Assembly: GCA_020744225.1 (NCBI GenBank)
Contig: JAGMWG010000005.1
Span: 1,860,001-1,924,000 of the forward strand
Reading direction: 5' to 3'
DNA: 64,000 nucleotides
Source: Paraphoma chrysanthemicola
Taxonomy: Eukaryota > Ascomycota > Dothideomycetes > Pleosporales > Phaeosphaeriaceae
Notes under the pieces: generated by a model
Told to the model about the DNA's origin: nothing
Database searches by the model: none
The model's input: only the letters and a program-made list of their open reading frames with translations
Position numbers and translations under genes: made by a program
Shown: positions 1 to 11,254 of the stretch, piece by piece
Numbering within the stretch: position 1 is the stretch's first letter
Layout of the letters: the number at the start of each line of letters is the position of its first letter

Positions 1-1415
1 ACGAGAGATCACATAATGAGGCAGAAGTCGCCCGCCACACAACATTACCACCTCCCTATGAATGCACGGTCAATGTGAGTGGAGTTTTGGGAGTACGGCA
101 GGAGCTGTCGTCGCCTTTCCAAGTCGCAGGCAATCGCGAGTGGTACGATGTGTTTGTCGTCTTACAAGGCACGCAATTGAGCATCTGCCGTGTGAAGCAA
201 CCAGGACTGCTCAGCAAGTATCGCAAACCGTCACCAGGCCGACTTATCCGAACCTACACGCTCCAGCACGCAGAAATTGGCGTCGCGTCAGACTTCAAGA
301 AGACAGCCCTCATTCCCAAATCACCCTTCGCGCACCTCGTCCCCGCATCGGCTCGACCGAAACTCTACGAAACCGATCCGCACCTCTTCGAACCCGTCCG
401 CGAACATGTGATCCGCCTCCGTCTCGAGACCGAGCAGTTCCTCCTCTGCGCATCCTCGCAAGACAGCATGCTCTCTTGGATCGAATCCCTTTGCGCTGCC
501 ATCGATATCAGTTCTCCTCTCGACGACCGTAGCGAACCACGTTATCGCAGCCTTCCTCGGCGCAGCCGTCGGCAACGCATCCTCGATAGCGCGCAATTAG
601 GCGATAACATTGACAACCTGTCGAGTCTAGAAGCTGGGCGACGCATCATTGCGCAGCAAGAACAGATTATCCGCCAGCTTTACCCGCATCTGGCTGCATC
701 CCGGGAACCTGGCTCGGCTACAATGTCCCCAACGGCAGCGGCACCAGAGCTCGAACTCGACGATTTCGATCCGGAGGACGTTAGATTTCCGAGCGCAAGA
801 TCGGCGAGAGACAGTTTTTCGAGAGTGATGGATGAAGAAGAGCGTCCCGTGTCATCATCGACGCCGGAAGAAGACCGCAAGAATGCAGATAGAATCCGCC
901 CGACGTACGCGCAAATGATTCGCTATCGACGCCGCTGCGCGCCCGTCTTACTCGCATCGAGTCCGCGCGTTAGCGACGTGGTCTTCAGCGACGGGAAGCG
1001 CATGCGCATCAATGTGAAAGACCATATTCTCGTCGAATACACATCCCACCCGCCGCGCTACGACGCACACAATTTCCCGCGCCAGAAACGCCCCGCGCAA
1101 ATCCAGGTCCCGCCGCCTCCTCCGACAAAAGTCATCCCCGTTGCGGTCGCTGTCCAGCCTTCGAGACCGGCAAGTCCGATGCGAGGTGTCAGCGACGACT
1201 CGATTACGAGTATTTCGTTCGGCGAGGATCTTGCGCCGAGTGCGTCGCAGTCGGCGGACGATGTGAGTTCGAGCGGTCCGCCGAGTCCGACGGGGATTAG
1301 TCAGGTCAAAGCCGATGCGGCGAGACGCATGGTTCAGATGGGCAAGAGGCGGAGCGAGGATGGGAGAGCGGAGGGATTGAGTGCTGTGACTTTGGGAGTG
1401 GGGTTGTTGATATAA
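1..1415 (+). CDS. PH-domain protein, 5' end outside the window
   Basis: The reading frame is open from base 3 to the stop at 1413-1415 with no ATG in a suitable place. The true start and possibly earlier exons therefore lie upstream of the window. The first ~140 visible residues look like a pleckstrin-homology domain: beta-strand motifs such as WYDVFVVLQG and LSICRVK, and a closing helix around MLSWIESLCAAI. The rest is low-complexity, rich in Ser, Pro and Arg, with a glutamine-rich stretch (IIAQQEQIIRQLY) near residue 200 that may form a short helix. PH domains bind phosphoinositides or proteins, so a peripheral membrane or signalling role is likely but inferred. No catalytic domain is visible. 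The family call is fair; the specific function is unknown. Confidence 0.78.
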   Translation, partial: ERSHNEAEVARHTTLPPPYECTVNVSGVLGVRQELSSPFQVAGNREWYDVFVVLQGTQLSICRVKQPGLLSKYRKPSPGRLIRTYTLQHAEIGVASDFKKTALIPKSPFAHLVPASARPKLYETDPHLFEPVREHVIRLRLETEQFLLCASSQDSMLSWIESLCAAIDISSPLDDRSEPRYRSLPRRSRRQRILDSAQLGDNIDNLSSLEAGRRIIAQQEQIIRQLYPHLAASREPGSATMSPTAAAPELELDDFDPEDVRFPSARSARDSFSRVMDEEERPVSSSTPEEDRKNADRIRPTYAQMIRYRRRCAPVLLASSPRVSDVVFSDGKRMRINVKDHILVEYTSHPPRYDAHNFPRQKRPAQIQVPPPPPTKVIPVAVAVQPSRPASPMRGVSDDSITSISFGEDLAPSASQSADDVSSSGPPSPTGISQVKADAARRMVQMGKRRSEDGRAEGLSAVTLGVGLLI

Positions 1416-1725
1416 GCTGCATACTCTACTCCGGAAAGAGGGGGGGTTCTTTTTTTCACTTTGTATGTTTAGTTTTGCATTGACAGGGCGTTTTGAAGCA
1501 CTGATAGCGCATCATCTTCGTCTTTTCTTTTTGTTTTGGCGGGATAGTGGCATCATAGGGAAGAGGTGGGAATGAAGATACCCCGATTACTCTACTGCAA
1601 TTTGCATGAGGAGGATGGATATAGTAGTAGTGCATGTACAAAAATCTCAACAAAAATCTTGAACATTGCAATCCATAAAAGTACTGTCATGCCTATTTCC
1701 ACGAACCCTTTTTTCCAGTGCGACA

Positions 1726-3638
1726 TCACGCAACACCCCCCTCAACCTTCCCCTCGACCCCCTTCTTCCCCTCCCCCTTCTCCTCAATCGCCCGTCCCTC
1801 AACCTCTTCAAACCCCTTCAACGCCTCCCCATACCGCTCAAACACACCCTGCCTATACCCATCGCAAATCCTCCTCACAAACCCCTCCTCATTCCACCTC
1901 TTCTCGAGGAAATCTTCAAACCCTTCCGCTTTTTCGCGCCCAACGCCCCACGCAGCTTTATACGCGGCGCCGAGCGCGCACGCGTTTCCGCCGATTTCAA
2001 GCTTGTACACGCCGTCGCTGCCGCCGAGGACTTGGCCTGCGAGTTCCGCGATGGCAGGGTTGACGGCGCCGCCGCCGACCATGTAGATTCTGCGCGGCTG
2101 CGGGGGTAAGTTTGTGCCGGGCGGTGCGTGGACAAGGGATTGTGAGCGTAGACGTAGGGAGAGGAATTGGGATTCGAGAATGGCGCGGGCGTCGGCAGTG
2201 GGGATGGGCCATGTTTTTTCGTCGGCGGGTGATAAAATGGTGTTGGATGAGGAGGAGGATGGGGTGTATGAGAAGCGCCATGTGCCTGCTTTTACGTTTG
2301 GTACGATTTCTGGGCGCGGGAAGAAGAGGCCGAGACGCATGGGGTCGGAGGAGTTGGATTGGCCTAGGACGGGTGTTTCGAGGGCGGTTTTGTTGAACGA
2401 GTCCCATGATTTAGTGTCTGTTGCGTTGGTGGCTTTGTTGATTGCATCGCGGATGTGTTCGCGTGCGAGGCCGCCGTTTTTGTAGCACAGCATGAACATG
2501 TAGTACCCTGGCGTGGTCGGGTGGTTGAGGAAATGGTATGCTGGGTCTGGCTTGTACTGGTTTGTCGACATGAGGAAGGTGGTGGATGTGCCGAGAGAGA
2601 CAATGGCGTCTGAGGCGCGGAGAGGGAGGGCGAGGATGGTGGACGGGTTGTCACCAGTGAAAGCAATGACTTGAGCTGACGAAGCGAAACCGTAGCGTTT
2701 GGTAAAGTATGGCGAGATGGTGCCAAAGCTGGCGCCGCCGTCTTGAGGGACCTCGCCGAGCTTGGACTTTAGGTCTGCGAGACCTGACTTGCCTCCCGCA
2801 GCAAGTGTTAGGAGGTCTTCCTGCCATCGTCCATTCTTAATATCCCAAAGATTGGCACCACAAACGTCGCTGATGTCGATGGGCGCTACCTTGCCGAGAA
2901 ACACGGATGCGAGGAATGAAGAGACGAGCGAGATACGCGCGGTTGCTGCATAGGCTTCGGGATATTTTTCTTGGAAACGCTGGATCTGAGGTCCACTGAA
3001 TCGCTGTCATTTGTGTCAGTCTTGCGCTCTTGTTTGGGAGAAGAGAGGTCCTACATGGTGAGCACTGCTGCCCGTAGCCTCAGCCAAGCTCTTCGGGTCC
3101 TTCAGCGCAGCATCAAAACCTTCGCATTGCTTCTGTGTACTCGCATCCTGCCAGTTCGGACTGAACGGGTGACTGAAGGCGCCCTTCCTCTCGCCTTTGG
3201 CACCACTCTCTAGCTGCTCCACGAGTGTCTTGCCTGCATCAAGGTTGGCGAGAAGGTGCTCCGCATCTTTGCTCCAGAATACAGTTCCATGTTGCATGCC
3301 AGCACCGGAAATGCCTTGCACTTTGGAAAAGTCGGCACCTTGCTCTTTCAACCGCTGCAGCACGAGATCGATGGCTTCGAGGAACAGCGCAACGGGCGCA
3401 AACACCTCGCCCTCAGCAGGGTTAGTGAGGACGCCCTTCTCGATGCCATACTTTGCGAGATCAGCGTCAAAGTCGACTTTCGCTTCGTGAATAAGTTTGA
3501 GATCAGAGCCAACCACAATGCCTAATTGTCGGCGAATGAATTAGTGAATGTGTACCATGGTGGGGCGCCTTCTGCGGGGCAATCCTCACCTTTCAGCTGT
3601 TGTGTGCTCAGGTCAAAGCCCAGGAACTGATCAGCCAT
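1726..3638 (-). CDS. xkiA: D-xylulose kinase (xylulokinase)
   Basis: The exons are complement(join(1726..3003,3055..3521,3590..3638)), giving 597 codons including the stop. This is a normal length for fungal xylulokinase. It is a FGGY-family kinase that phosphorylates D-xylulose to xylulose 5-phosphate in the cytosol, the last step of pentose catabolism before the pentose phosphate pathway. The N-terminal MADQFLGFDLSTQQLKG carries the phosphate-1 loop. GISGAGMQHG, FTGDNPSTILALPL, SLGTSTTFL and MVGGGAVNPAI are typical family blocks. The first exon is only 49 nt and ends AAAG|GTGAGG. The second intron (3004..3054) ends GACAG, after which the reading resumes with RFSGPQIQRF. The start at 3638 is chosen because it gives the conserved N-terminus. 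The symbol follows Aspergillus usage. Confidence 0.95.
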
Positions 3639-4078
3639 TGTCGAAATGTGTTTGACGTGAATGCGAGCCGGAACCCAGGACGTGAAGAGATCCGCGATGC
3701 ATATGAGCCGCTCACGCAGCTCTGGTGGTGTTCATCAGCCTAATAATCCTCCGGAGGGCCATCAAAAGCCGACGTTCGGGAGATCAACACGCGTTTTAGC
3801 CAGAACGCTAACGTCTTCCGGAAGCGTAGCCGCACCCACCGGACGATGAAAGACTTGCCTTATAGCCTATGGCATTGGGACATGGTAAAGAAGTCACTCT
3901 ACAAGTATGGGACTAGCCCGGACTTGCGCAATTGCACATGAGAGAAAAGCTTCAAGAGCTGAATTGAAATGGTATCTTATTCAAGCTGTGATCCAACCGC
4001 TCTTCATGTATGTCCCAGGCGTTTTGCTACACTCCTGTTACGCCTTATTTTCTTTTTATGTACATTGATCATACATGA
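3639..4078. promoter_or_regulatory. Xylulokinase upstream region and MMT-like gene 3' flank
   Basis: This 440-bp gap holds the promoter side of the xylulokinase gene and the 3' flank of the metal transporter gene. Both genes run on the minus strand. No further coding sequence is recognised. Confidence 0.5.
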
Positions 4079-5698
4079 TCACTTCCGTCTCTTTATGCTG
4101 CCGTTGGTAGTTTCGCTATGCTTCTGGGGGATATCGTGGTCGTGGCTGTGCTCGTGCTCATGGTCGTGCTCTTCTGATCCTGGGGTGGATGTCCCAGACA
4201 CGTCGCCTGGAATGAACTCGTCCAGGAAGTCGGGGTCGTTGGCTGTGTTGGTGACAAACCGGACGCGAACCTTCTTCACGCCACGGACCTTGGCGCCGAC
4301 ACGTTCTCTGACCAAGTCTTCCACTCCACGTGATTGTTCAATAGTCCAGGTCCCTGGCACGCCAAGTTCGACATCCATCAGATAATTTTGGCCAGCCTTT
4401 ACGCCCTGTATGGCGCGCACGTTGATGGGTTCAGCAGCGGTCGAGACGCTCTCCAGCGCTCTGGTTGCTGCTTTCCGTACGTTGCCCTTCATCTCAGCAT
4501 CTACGCCAACGTCGGCCAGCTCGAGCAGCGCTTGCCTAGTGTTGCCCCAGCCAGCTTGGACAACCATGAGCGAGATGACCAGACCGCCGACCGGGTCGAG
4601 CCATTGTGCGTTGTTGAGGAAATTTGACCCAGTGATGAGCAGGAGCGCGACGAAGGCAGTCAGTGAGTCGACACGGTGGTGGTAGGCATTTGAGGCGAGG
4701 ACAGCGGATTTGCGTTCGTTGGCGACCTTGAGAGCTAAGGTAGAGTTAGCAGTTGTTTCAGGGGGCGCTGACAGACCACTCACTGGCTCGGTACAACCAT
4801 TCCTTGATCACAATGGAGCCAGCAGCAAGCCATGCGGCGTTGATGTTCGGCCCCAGATCCCCTCCGCCGTGGTGGTGGCCGTGGCTGTGTGGCAGCAGCC
4901 CCCAGTTTGCGGCTGCCTCGGCAGCACCTGGGAAGAACTGCTGGCAGAGCGCAATCAGGGCGGTCCAGCCCATCAGGAAGCCTCCTCCAAGCAAGATGCC
5001 ACTGACACCCAGCGCGCCCAAGCTCTCAATCTTGCCGTAGCCACTTGGGAAGCGGTCCGAGGGCGGCTTTAGCGACCAGCCCACGGTCGCGAGGGTGAGG
5101 ACATCGCTGACGAGATCTGTGAGGCTGTGTATGGCATCGGCGAGCAATGCTGCGTACTGTCAGCGCAAGTCGCATACTACAAACGCCAAATCATACCCTG
5201 ACTATTGAAGACGTAGCCGCCGAAGCCCTTGCTCACGGCCATGCCCAGGTTGACATAGAGCCCGATCCTGGTGATGCGGACGCCGGCATCGCTCTTGTTC
5301 TTGGAGAGCAGGAATGTGTTGTCGTGGTGGTGGTGGTGGTGTGAGTGGCCCGCATGGCTGCGCGTCTGTGTCTGTGTCGTCATGGCGGAAGGGGAAATGT
5401 GTCGTATGCGATGTGCCGTCGAGGACCAGTTGAGCGGCAGGGCGTGGGTGCGCGGGTAGTGCGGGCCCTTTGTATGTGAACAGGTGCGCAGGACGCGCAA
5501 TTGGGGTCGGGGAAGTGCCGGCGTGTGAGAGCAGCGCAGGACGTGTGGTCGTAGTCGCGCTGAGGCGGCCGTTGCGCAAGTGATGGTCCTACTTTGGGCG
5601 GCGGCGGTGCATGGATGGAGATGTGGCCTATCCGTGAGACCAACGCGGCGGAGCTGGCTAAAGACAGACATGCCATCTCTGCAGGTGCGCCAGGACAT
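4079..5698 (-). CDS. Mitochondrial cation diffusion facilitator, Mmt1/Mmt2-like
   Basis: The exons are complement(join(4079..4734,4784..5149,5197..5698)), 507 residues from the first ATG. A second in-frame ATG at 5671 may be the real start. The N-terminal ~100 residues are rich in Arg, Ser, Thr and Pro with almost no acid residues, as in a mitochondrial presequence. The core is a CDF exporter: LLADAIHSLTDLVSD is the metal-site helix, FPSGYGKIESLGALG the following loop, and SNAYHHRVDS the second metal-site helix. This matches the yeast Mmt1/Mmt2 iron transporters. Three histidine-rich patches occur: a GHSHHHHHHD tract before the first TM helix, HSHGHHHGGG in a loop, and an alternating His/Asp/Glu tail near the C-terminus. 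Transport of Fe or another divalent metal is inferred from the family. Confidence 0.92.
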
Positions 5699-6164
5699 GG
5701 GGCAGAAGAGTGCGCGTCCTGAGGCTGCCGTCCTGGCTGCTGCGAGTCTCTACGAATTTTTGAGCCTCCGTTGTCTCGCGGTTTCTACCGGTTCCCGTTC
5801 CTGGCTAAGTCAAGCTTTCATCGCATCATCGCGCCTGCTGCATCAAGCCGCAGTGGGGCAACCGCCTGCCCAGGTGGGATTGGCTTAGACGTGCCCACAA
5901 GCCGACAATTCGTTCCTCATTCTGCACTTTACTGGACATCGACACATGCTTCACGACATGCAAGGGCTGCACTGATTCACTGTGCAAGACTTGGAGTCGT
6001 CATGGCCGCCAAGACGACGCTGGCTATACCGACTGGCACATGTTTCACCAGCATCAAAATATTATTCGGACGCGCGTACCGACCAATGCGATGAGAGCAG
6101 ATTCGACTTCATTACGACGCGGGCTATTCGCCGCTTCACCTTCCAAGAATGCTTCACCTGGTCA
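5699..6164. other. Intergenic, no gene seen
   Basis: This 466-bp gap lies between two minus-strand genes. It contains the promoter of the metal transporter and the 3' flank of the lipase gene. The open frames in it show no recognisable protein. Confidence 0.5.
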
Positions 6165-7319
6165 TCAAAGCTTGGGCTTGTCTACCGAGCGCGCAACGAT
6201 CCATTTCTCCACGTCTTCCCAGAAAACCTCCTTGTGTGGGCTTGGCTCATCGTGCACTGCTGATATTAGCTTGATTGAGCCAGATGAGCTCTGAGATACT
6301 GACATCGATGGAAGTAGCCAGCATACGACTTGAACTCCTTGTCTTTAACCTGCAATGCGTCCGCCAGCCGTTTCGTGGCAGCATAGTCAGTGATACCGTC
6401 GGCATCACCGTGAGCAATCCAGATGCGCGTCACACCACCTTCTCCTGCGTCATCTGGAATGACGATCTTGCCGGCAGCCAGTTGGGTTGTTCTATCAATC
6501 AATGCCGCAAGTCCTTCAAGCGTGCCAGTGTCATGGCAGAGCTCATCCTCATCGAATTGCTTGCACACAGCAGGATCTCTGCTGACAAGCTTGGGGTCTA
6601 GCTTGTTCACAAGCTGTCGGTGCGGCAACAACTTTCCAGCCAATCTTCCGAAAAAGACGGTCACGAACGAGGGCTTCGATTTGGCGTTGAAGTCGACAAA
6701 CGGCGATTCCAGCAGGTATCCACGAATGTGCTTGCGGATGTCACTAGGTCCTTGGGCAGCATAGTAGAGGACCTCCCCGCCGCCCATGGAGTGACCCATC
6801 AGAAACAACGGCACTGGACTCGGTATCACCGTCTTCAGGAAAGACGTGATGTCGTCAAGCACTTTTGCAGTTGGGCCGCAGTGTCCTCGTTCTGAGGGCT
6901 TCGTGACGGACTTGCCCCATCCTCTATGAACAGTGAGGGAGCGATCAAACTCGTAACTAGGGGCCACAGTACCTTTGATCAAAGGCGTATACCTCGATTC
7001 CTCTCGACGCTAGATACGAGAAGAAGTTGTCATATGTGTTTACTGTCACATGTTAAACTTTTGCCTGAGCAATCTAGGATGCAGCTGACTGTGCTACAAA
7101 GCAAAGTCAGTGTGCCGAAGTATAGCTTTGAGATTCGAAAGAGCCCATACATCTGAGAAGCCATGAATGAATGCCAGGCGTGCCTTTGCCGGACCATCCG
7201 TCTGCGCCAATAGTCAGCTTAGCTCGAGTCGCTTTTCCTGCTGATCTGCATGCCTTCCAGGTCTTTGTATAGAGCTTGTGACCGTCCGGCAGCGTATGTG
7301 AACCTTCTTCAGTAGACAT
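6165..7319 (-). CDS. Monoglyceride lipase, alpha/beta hydrolase (Yju3-like)
   Basis: The best exon chain is complement(join(6165..6256,6304..6923,6973..7042,7090..7093,7151..7201,7254..7319)), 903 nt, 300 residues. It should hydrolyse monoacylglycerols to glycerol and fatty acid at lipid droplets or membranes. The N-terminus MSTEEGSHTLPDGHKLY, the oxyanion-region block FIHGFSDHINTYDNFF, FDQRGWGKSV, the nucleophile elbow GHSMGG and the C-terminal FHRLHDEPSP with the catalytic His are all typical. Two features are unusual. Intron 1 (7202..7253) begins with GC. The conserved DHI can only be read if a 4-nt exon (CACA, 7090..7093) is spliced in; with one joined intron, GAT would be followed directly by a TAA stop. 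The last intron (6257..6303) has a GTCAGT donor and restores the catalytic His region. Confidence 0.93.
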
Positions 7320-7589
7320 GGTGGGGTTTTGCGTCGTTGTATAGGATATCACAAAAGAAAGGAGAATAAGCTTGAAGTCAAGAGCTGAAATGTGCTTGTG
7401 AAGCGGACTTTGTGAACATGGTCTGAGCCAACCAGGGTCCTTGCAGGAAGCTAGCCGCGGCATCGGCTTGTGAGCGCGTCACGTCATGCAAAGAGCGCCC
7501 AAGCTTCTACTGATCAGCGACCAGCATCCTCAAGGAACGTTACCCCACTCGCACAGTTTTTATCAATGTAGACTGTAAACACTAATGCT
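7320..7589. promoter_or_regulatory. Divergent promoter, lipase / OXNAD1-like gene
   Basis: The 270 bp between two head-to-head start codons must hold both promoters. No TATA box stands out. Confidence 0.5.
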
Positions 7590-8730
7590 ATGCTTATATC
7601 CACTACTCGCTTTCTCACTCGTCATCCTGCCGTCAGATCTAGCTTCATGCGTAGGGCTTCACTGAGCGCCACGGCTCAGGCCAGGTCTGCCAAAGCGACC
7701 AAGACTGCGTTGAGCCACCAGGAGCGGACAGCGGCAGAGCCTCGTGAGAAAGACGTCCATACGGCCACTGTAGCTGAAGTGACGCCCGTCAACGATCGAA
7801 TCAAGACATTCCGATTCAACCTGAAAGATCCACAGGGTTTCCACGTACTGTCAGCACCACCCTCGCTCCCAACATGCGCTGATGGCTAAGGCAAGTTCCT
7901 TCCAGGCCAATGGCTTGATGTCTTTGTTCCTGATGTTGAGAAAGCTGGCGGGTTTACCATCACATCTTCCCCACGAGACGCACTACCACAATCGAATCCC
8001 GAGCATACACCTTTCTTCGAGCTAGCGATTCAAAAAAGCCCAGACAACCCACCCGCAGCATGGCTATGGCGACCAGTCGATGAGATACAAGGAAAGGAGG
8101 TCAATGTGCGAATCGGAGGAAGTTTCGTGTGGCCGCCGCCCGGACTGGACGTGAAAAAGATCAAGCGCGCCATGTTCATTGCTGGCGGTGTTGGCATCAA
8201 GTCGGTCCTCGCTATTAGCGATGCTCAATCTTTGTCGCTAACCACGTACCAGCCCCATGATGTCGATGCTCTCCTACATCAATGAAAACTACCCGAATCT
8301 AGAAGTGCGTATTTTATACTCGACAAAGGTGCCTTCCTACGAGACAAGCCCGACAGAAGTTCTGTTCCTCCCGCGAATCCTCGACCTCTTCCGTATACCA
8401 CGATCCGAAAGCACCAAAGACCGGGTAGAACTGTTCTTCACGGGAACTTGGGACGGAACATTGATAGGCAAAAGGGATGCCGCGCCCATACAGCCGCTCA
8501 TGTCTTTGACACTGCCCAAGATGGACATCGACACAGAGGTACCCGTAGCAGCATGGACGCATCGCATTGATGACCTTGCACTATCGAGTGCGGTCGGAAG
8601 TAAGGCAGAGGCCAAGTCAACCGTCTTCTATGTTTGCGGGCCGCCAGACATGACGGATGAAATCGTGGAATTTCTTAAGGAACAAGACAACGTCGTCCCA
8701 GAGCATGTCCTATGTGAGAAGTGGTGGTAA
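7590..8730 (+). CDS. OXNAD1-like FAD/NAD-binding oxidoreductase, probably mitochondrial
   Basis: The exons are join(7590..7844,7896..8200,8253..8730), 345 residues. The N-terminal ~45 residues (MLISTTRFLTRHPAVRS...) are basic and hydroxylated like a mitochondrial targeting sequence. FLPGQWLDVFVP and GGFTITSSP form the flavin-binding part of a ferredoxin-NADP-reductase-type module. FIAGGVGINPLMSML and FYVCGPPDM are the NAD(P)-binding motifs. The arrangement matches the OXNAD1 family (oxidoreductase NAD-binding domain-containing protein 1). Its physiological electron acceptor is not known, so the reaction cannot be named. Intron 1 ends GGCAAG|TTC and intron 2 ends TACCAG|C; both restore conserved sequence. 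It shares a divergent promoter with the lipase gene. Confidence 0.92.
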
Positions 8731-9702
8731 GCGACTAGCCAGAATGAAACATTGGAGTTGCGCCTCGACTTGAAGCAGTGCTGGAACGCTCATGCGCGGT
8801 ATGTTGGTACAGTGAGCGACATGCGTATGGAGGTAGAAAGGGGCGGCGCATGATTTGAGAGGCACTGATGGCTGAAGCCGATTTGAGATCTGGGCTACGA
8901 CTTGACTATTGACAGTCAATTTGCATCTTCAATGTCCTAGTGTGCGGCAAGCGCTGTGCATGTGTGATGCTCACACCATATCCCGAATTTACGCGCCGAC
9001 AATGGCCGCAAAATCAGAAGATCTTATCGTCAGCATCCTCAACCCTCAATTGCCGAACAAGCTCGCCGACCATGTAAAGGACCTTTGCTCTCTAAGGTGC
9101 GGCAAAGTTGACATCGGCCTCTTCCAAGCGACTTCAAATGCTGTACGACCACACCATGAGCGTGCAAACCCAACCCATTGACACGGAAGAAGTCCTATAT
9201 TGAATTGCCTGTTCGAGCTGTATTAGCCACCATTCTTCGCTTACATGGACTGGGATAGTGCAAGGAACAAGCCGCCTAGCTCCCGCGTCCTGCACCTTTC
9301 ATTGGCCATCACACTTTACAAGCTGTGTGATCGCGCAGGATGCGTGTGCCACTCAGCGGCTGCGATGGCACTTTCGCCCCTCAGTCGCTGGCTGGCGTGC
9401 GAATTGGTGGGCTGCAGCCCGTGCCAACGGCTGTTAAGAGCGAGGGACGCCCCGGACAAGCTGGCAGAGTGATCTTCGACGTTGACCCACGACCGACGAA
9501 CGACTGCCGGTGCGACGGGCGTACACTGTGCTCCCAGCCACCCATTACCGGATTATCTGCGATATTGCACATGCTCAACGTTGAGCAGCGCAGCCCACGT
9601 CCCCGCATTGCTCTACCGTCCGAACGGAGCTGAGGCGCGGCCTCACGGATCTCACATCGCACACCAGCCTTCGCCACGAGCATTCAGACGTCGCCCATCA
9701 AG
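8731..9702. other. Intergenic with a short orphan ORF
   Basis: In this 972-bp gap the only protein-like stretch is a plus-strand frame from the ATG at 9003 to the stop at 9181. It begins MAAKSEDLIVSILNPQ and has good codon texture for about 45 residues, then becomes unconvincing. It may be the first exon of a decayed or unrecognised small gene. I could not find a continuing exon before the next gene. Confidence 0.3.
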
Positions 9703-10875
9703 ATGCGGTTTTTCGTCCCACGAACATGGCGGCTACAGCGCATTGTCTACTTTTTGATGTTCTTTGAATTGCCATTCACCGTCGCAAACCTCGCGCTCTT
9801 CGGTATCGCATCGCCAAACTTGTACCGGACGATATTATGGCGCATTGGAGGAGAGAAGGGCTTCAACTCTGAACCCTCGTTTGTCCTCTATGCGTATGCA
9901 AACTACCGACCAGTTACGATTCCGGTTGTATGGAGCAATTTGTAAGTCACTATCTCATCTTGCACCGCATCAGTCTTGGCGTGCCTGTGTCTGCGACTTG
10001 CGCATCTAGACATCGTCCAGGACTGATGCAAGAACATTGGGAGAAGCTCGGATCTGACGACGCATGAATCTAAATACTGTGCTAACGTAATTGCAGCAAC
10101 ACACAATACCACCTCGTCATCGGAGTGGTATGCATGTTCTTCTGGCTCATCAAGTCCGCAATGTGGCTGCTCAAGGTCTTCTTGCCAATCTTCTCCCTGA
10201 TCCTACATACCGCTCTCCTCATCCTCTGGGCCTACGGACTTCATATTCAGACATCTCCTGACACCATCGATCCTGAGCACCAGAACAAAGGTGCGCCATG
10301 GTACATCACCAAGAGCTGCAACATTGTCGAGAACAAGCAAGAAAGAGCCTACTGCATGCAAGCTAAAGCCTCGTTTGCTGTCACAATCATCATGCTGTAA
10401 GTCTTTTGGTGTGAATGAACTCGATCAGCACCATCGGAGACTAACAAACGATCGCAGCACAATCTATGCATGCTTCCTCATCCTCACTGTTTATTCCCTC
10501 ATCCCAACTGCAGAAGCCAGACAAGCGCACGCTGCCAAACAAGCTGAAAAGAAGGCTGAGAAGGAGAAATGGGCGAATTCACCCACTGACAACGAAATGA
10601 CCGCCGAAGAACAATGGCAGCACATGTGGGAGCTGCAGCAACTGCCACGAACACCAGGACTTGGGAGCGGCATGAAATCGGCAATGACCCCACGTACACA
10701 AACATTCAGTCAATTAGAGGGTGGATATTATAGCAACATGCCACAAGGGCAAGGAGGATTCTACGGTGGAGGCGGCGGCGCCGGCGGAGTCACCGTGCAA
10801 TCAGTCAGTCCGGTCGCAGAGCAGGACGAGTATATGTACGAGGGCAAGGGAAAACAGCATGGAACAGCGTACTAA
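9703..10875 (+). CDS. Conserved fungal four-TM membrane protein, unknown function
   Basis: The exons are join(9703..9941,10097..10396,10458..10875), 318 residues. Four hydrophobic helices are visible: about residues 14-36, 85-106, 112-135 and 180-205. They are followed by a Lys/Glu/Ala-rich cytosolic helix (AAKQAEKKAEKEK) and a glycine-rich tail. The layout of four helices with a long loop between TM3 and TM4 is like MARVEL-type tetraspan proteins, but no signature proves membership. Both introns have GTAAGT donors and split codons that rejoin cleanly (TT|C and CT|C). Intron 1 is 155 nt, long for this window. Function is unknown. It probably resides in the plasma membrane or an endomembrane. 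Confidence 0.82.
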
Positions 10876-11254
10876 GCGCCAGTGATGTTCACGGGCTTTT
10901 GGCTAGGCGTTTGAGCGTGTGACTTTTTGAGATACCAGGGCCATATACGCTCATTATTCTTCCGTTTGGAGAGTGAATCTGAACCGATTGAATCACCTTG
11001 TTGTGTTGCATGGTTCCTTCGTTGGTTGCAGGAGCTATCCGCCCCACTCTACTTAGTGCAGACGCGACTGAACCTCTTTCCATCAACCAACGGGTCCTGC
11101 ATGTCGACAAACAACACTCACTTACCGAACTTCAGGCAGAACACCTTTTCAGTCTTTTCAGACTGCGTCATACCAATAGAGCGATAAACACCATCAATAG
11201 CAGAACAGCCTCTTAAATTCGCCTCTCCTTATCCGACGCCCGAACCCCTTCACA
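10876..11254. promoter_or_regulatory. Upstream region of the PfkB kinase gene
   Basis: This 379-bp gap lies between two plus-strand genes. It must contain the 3' end of the four-TM gene and the PfkB promoter. No other gene is seen. Confidence 0.45.
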
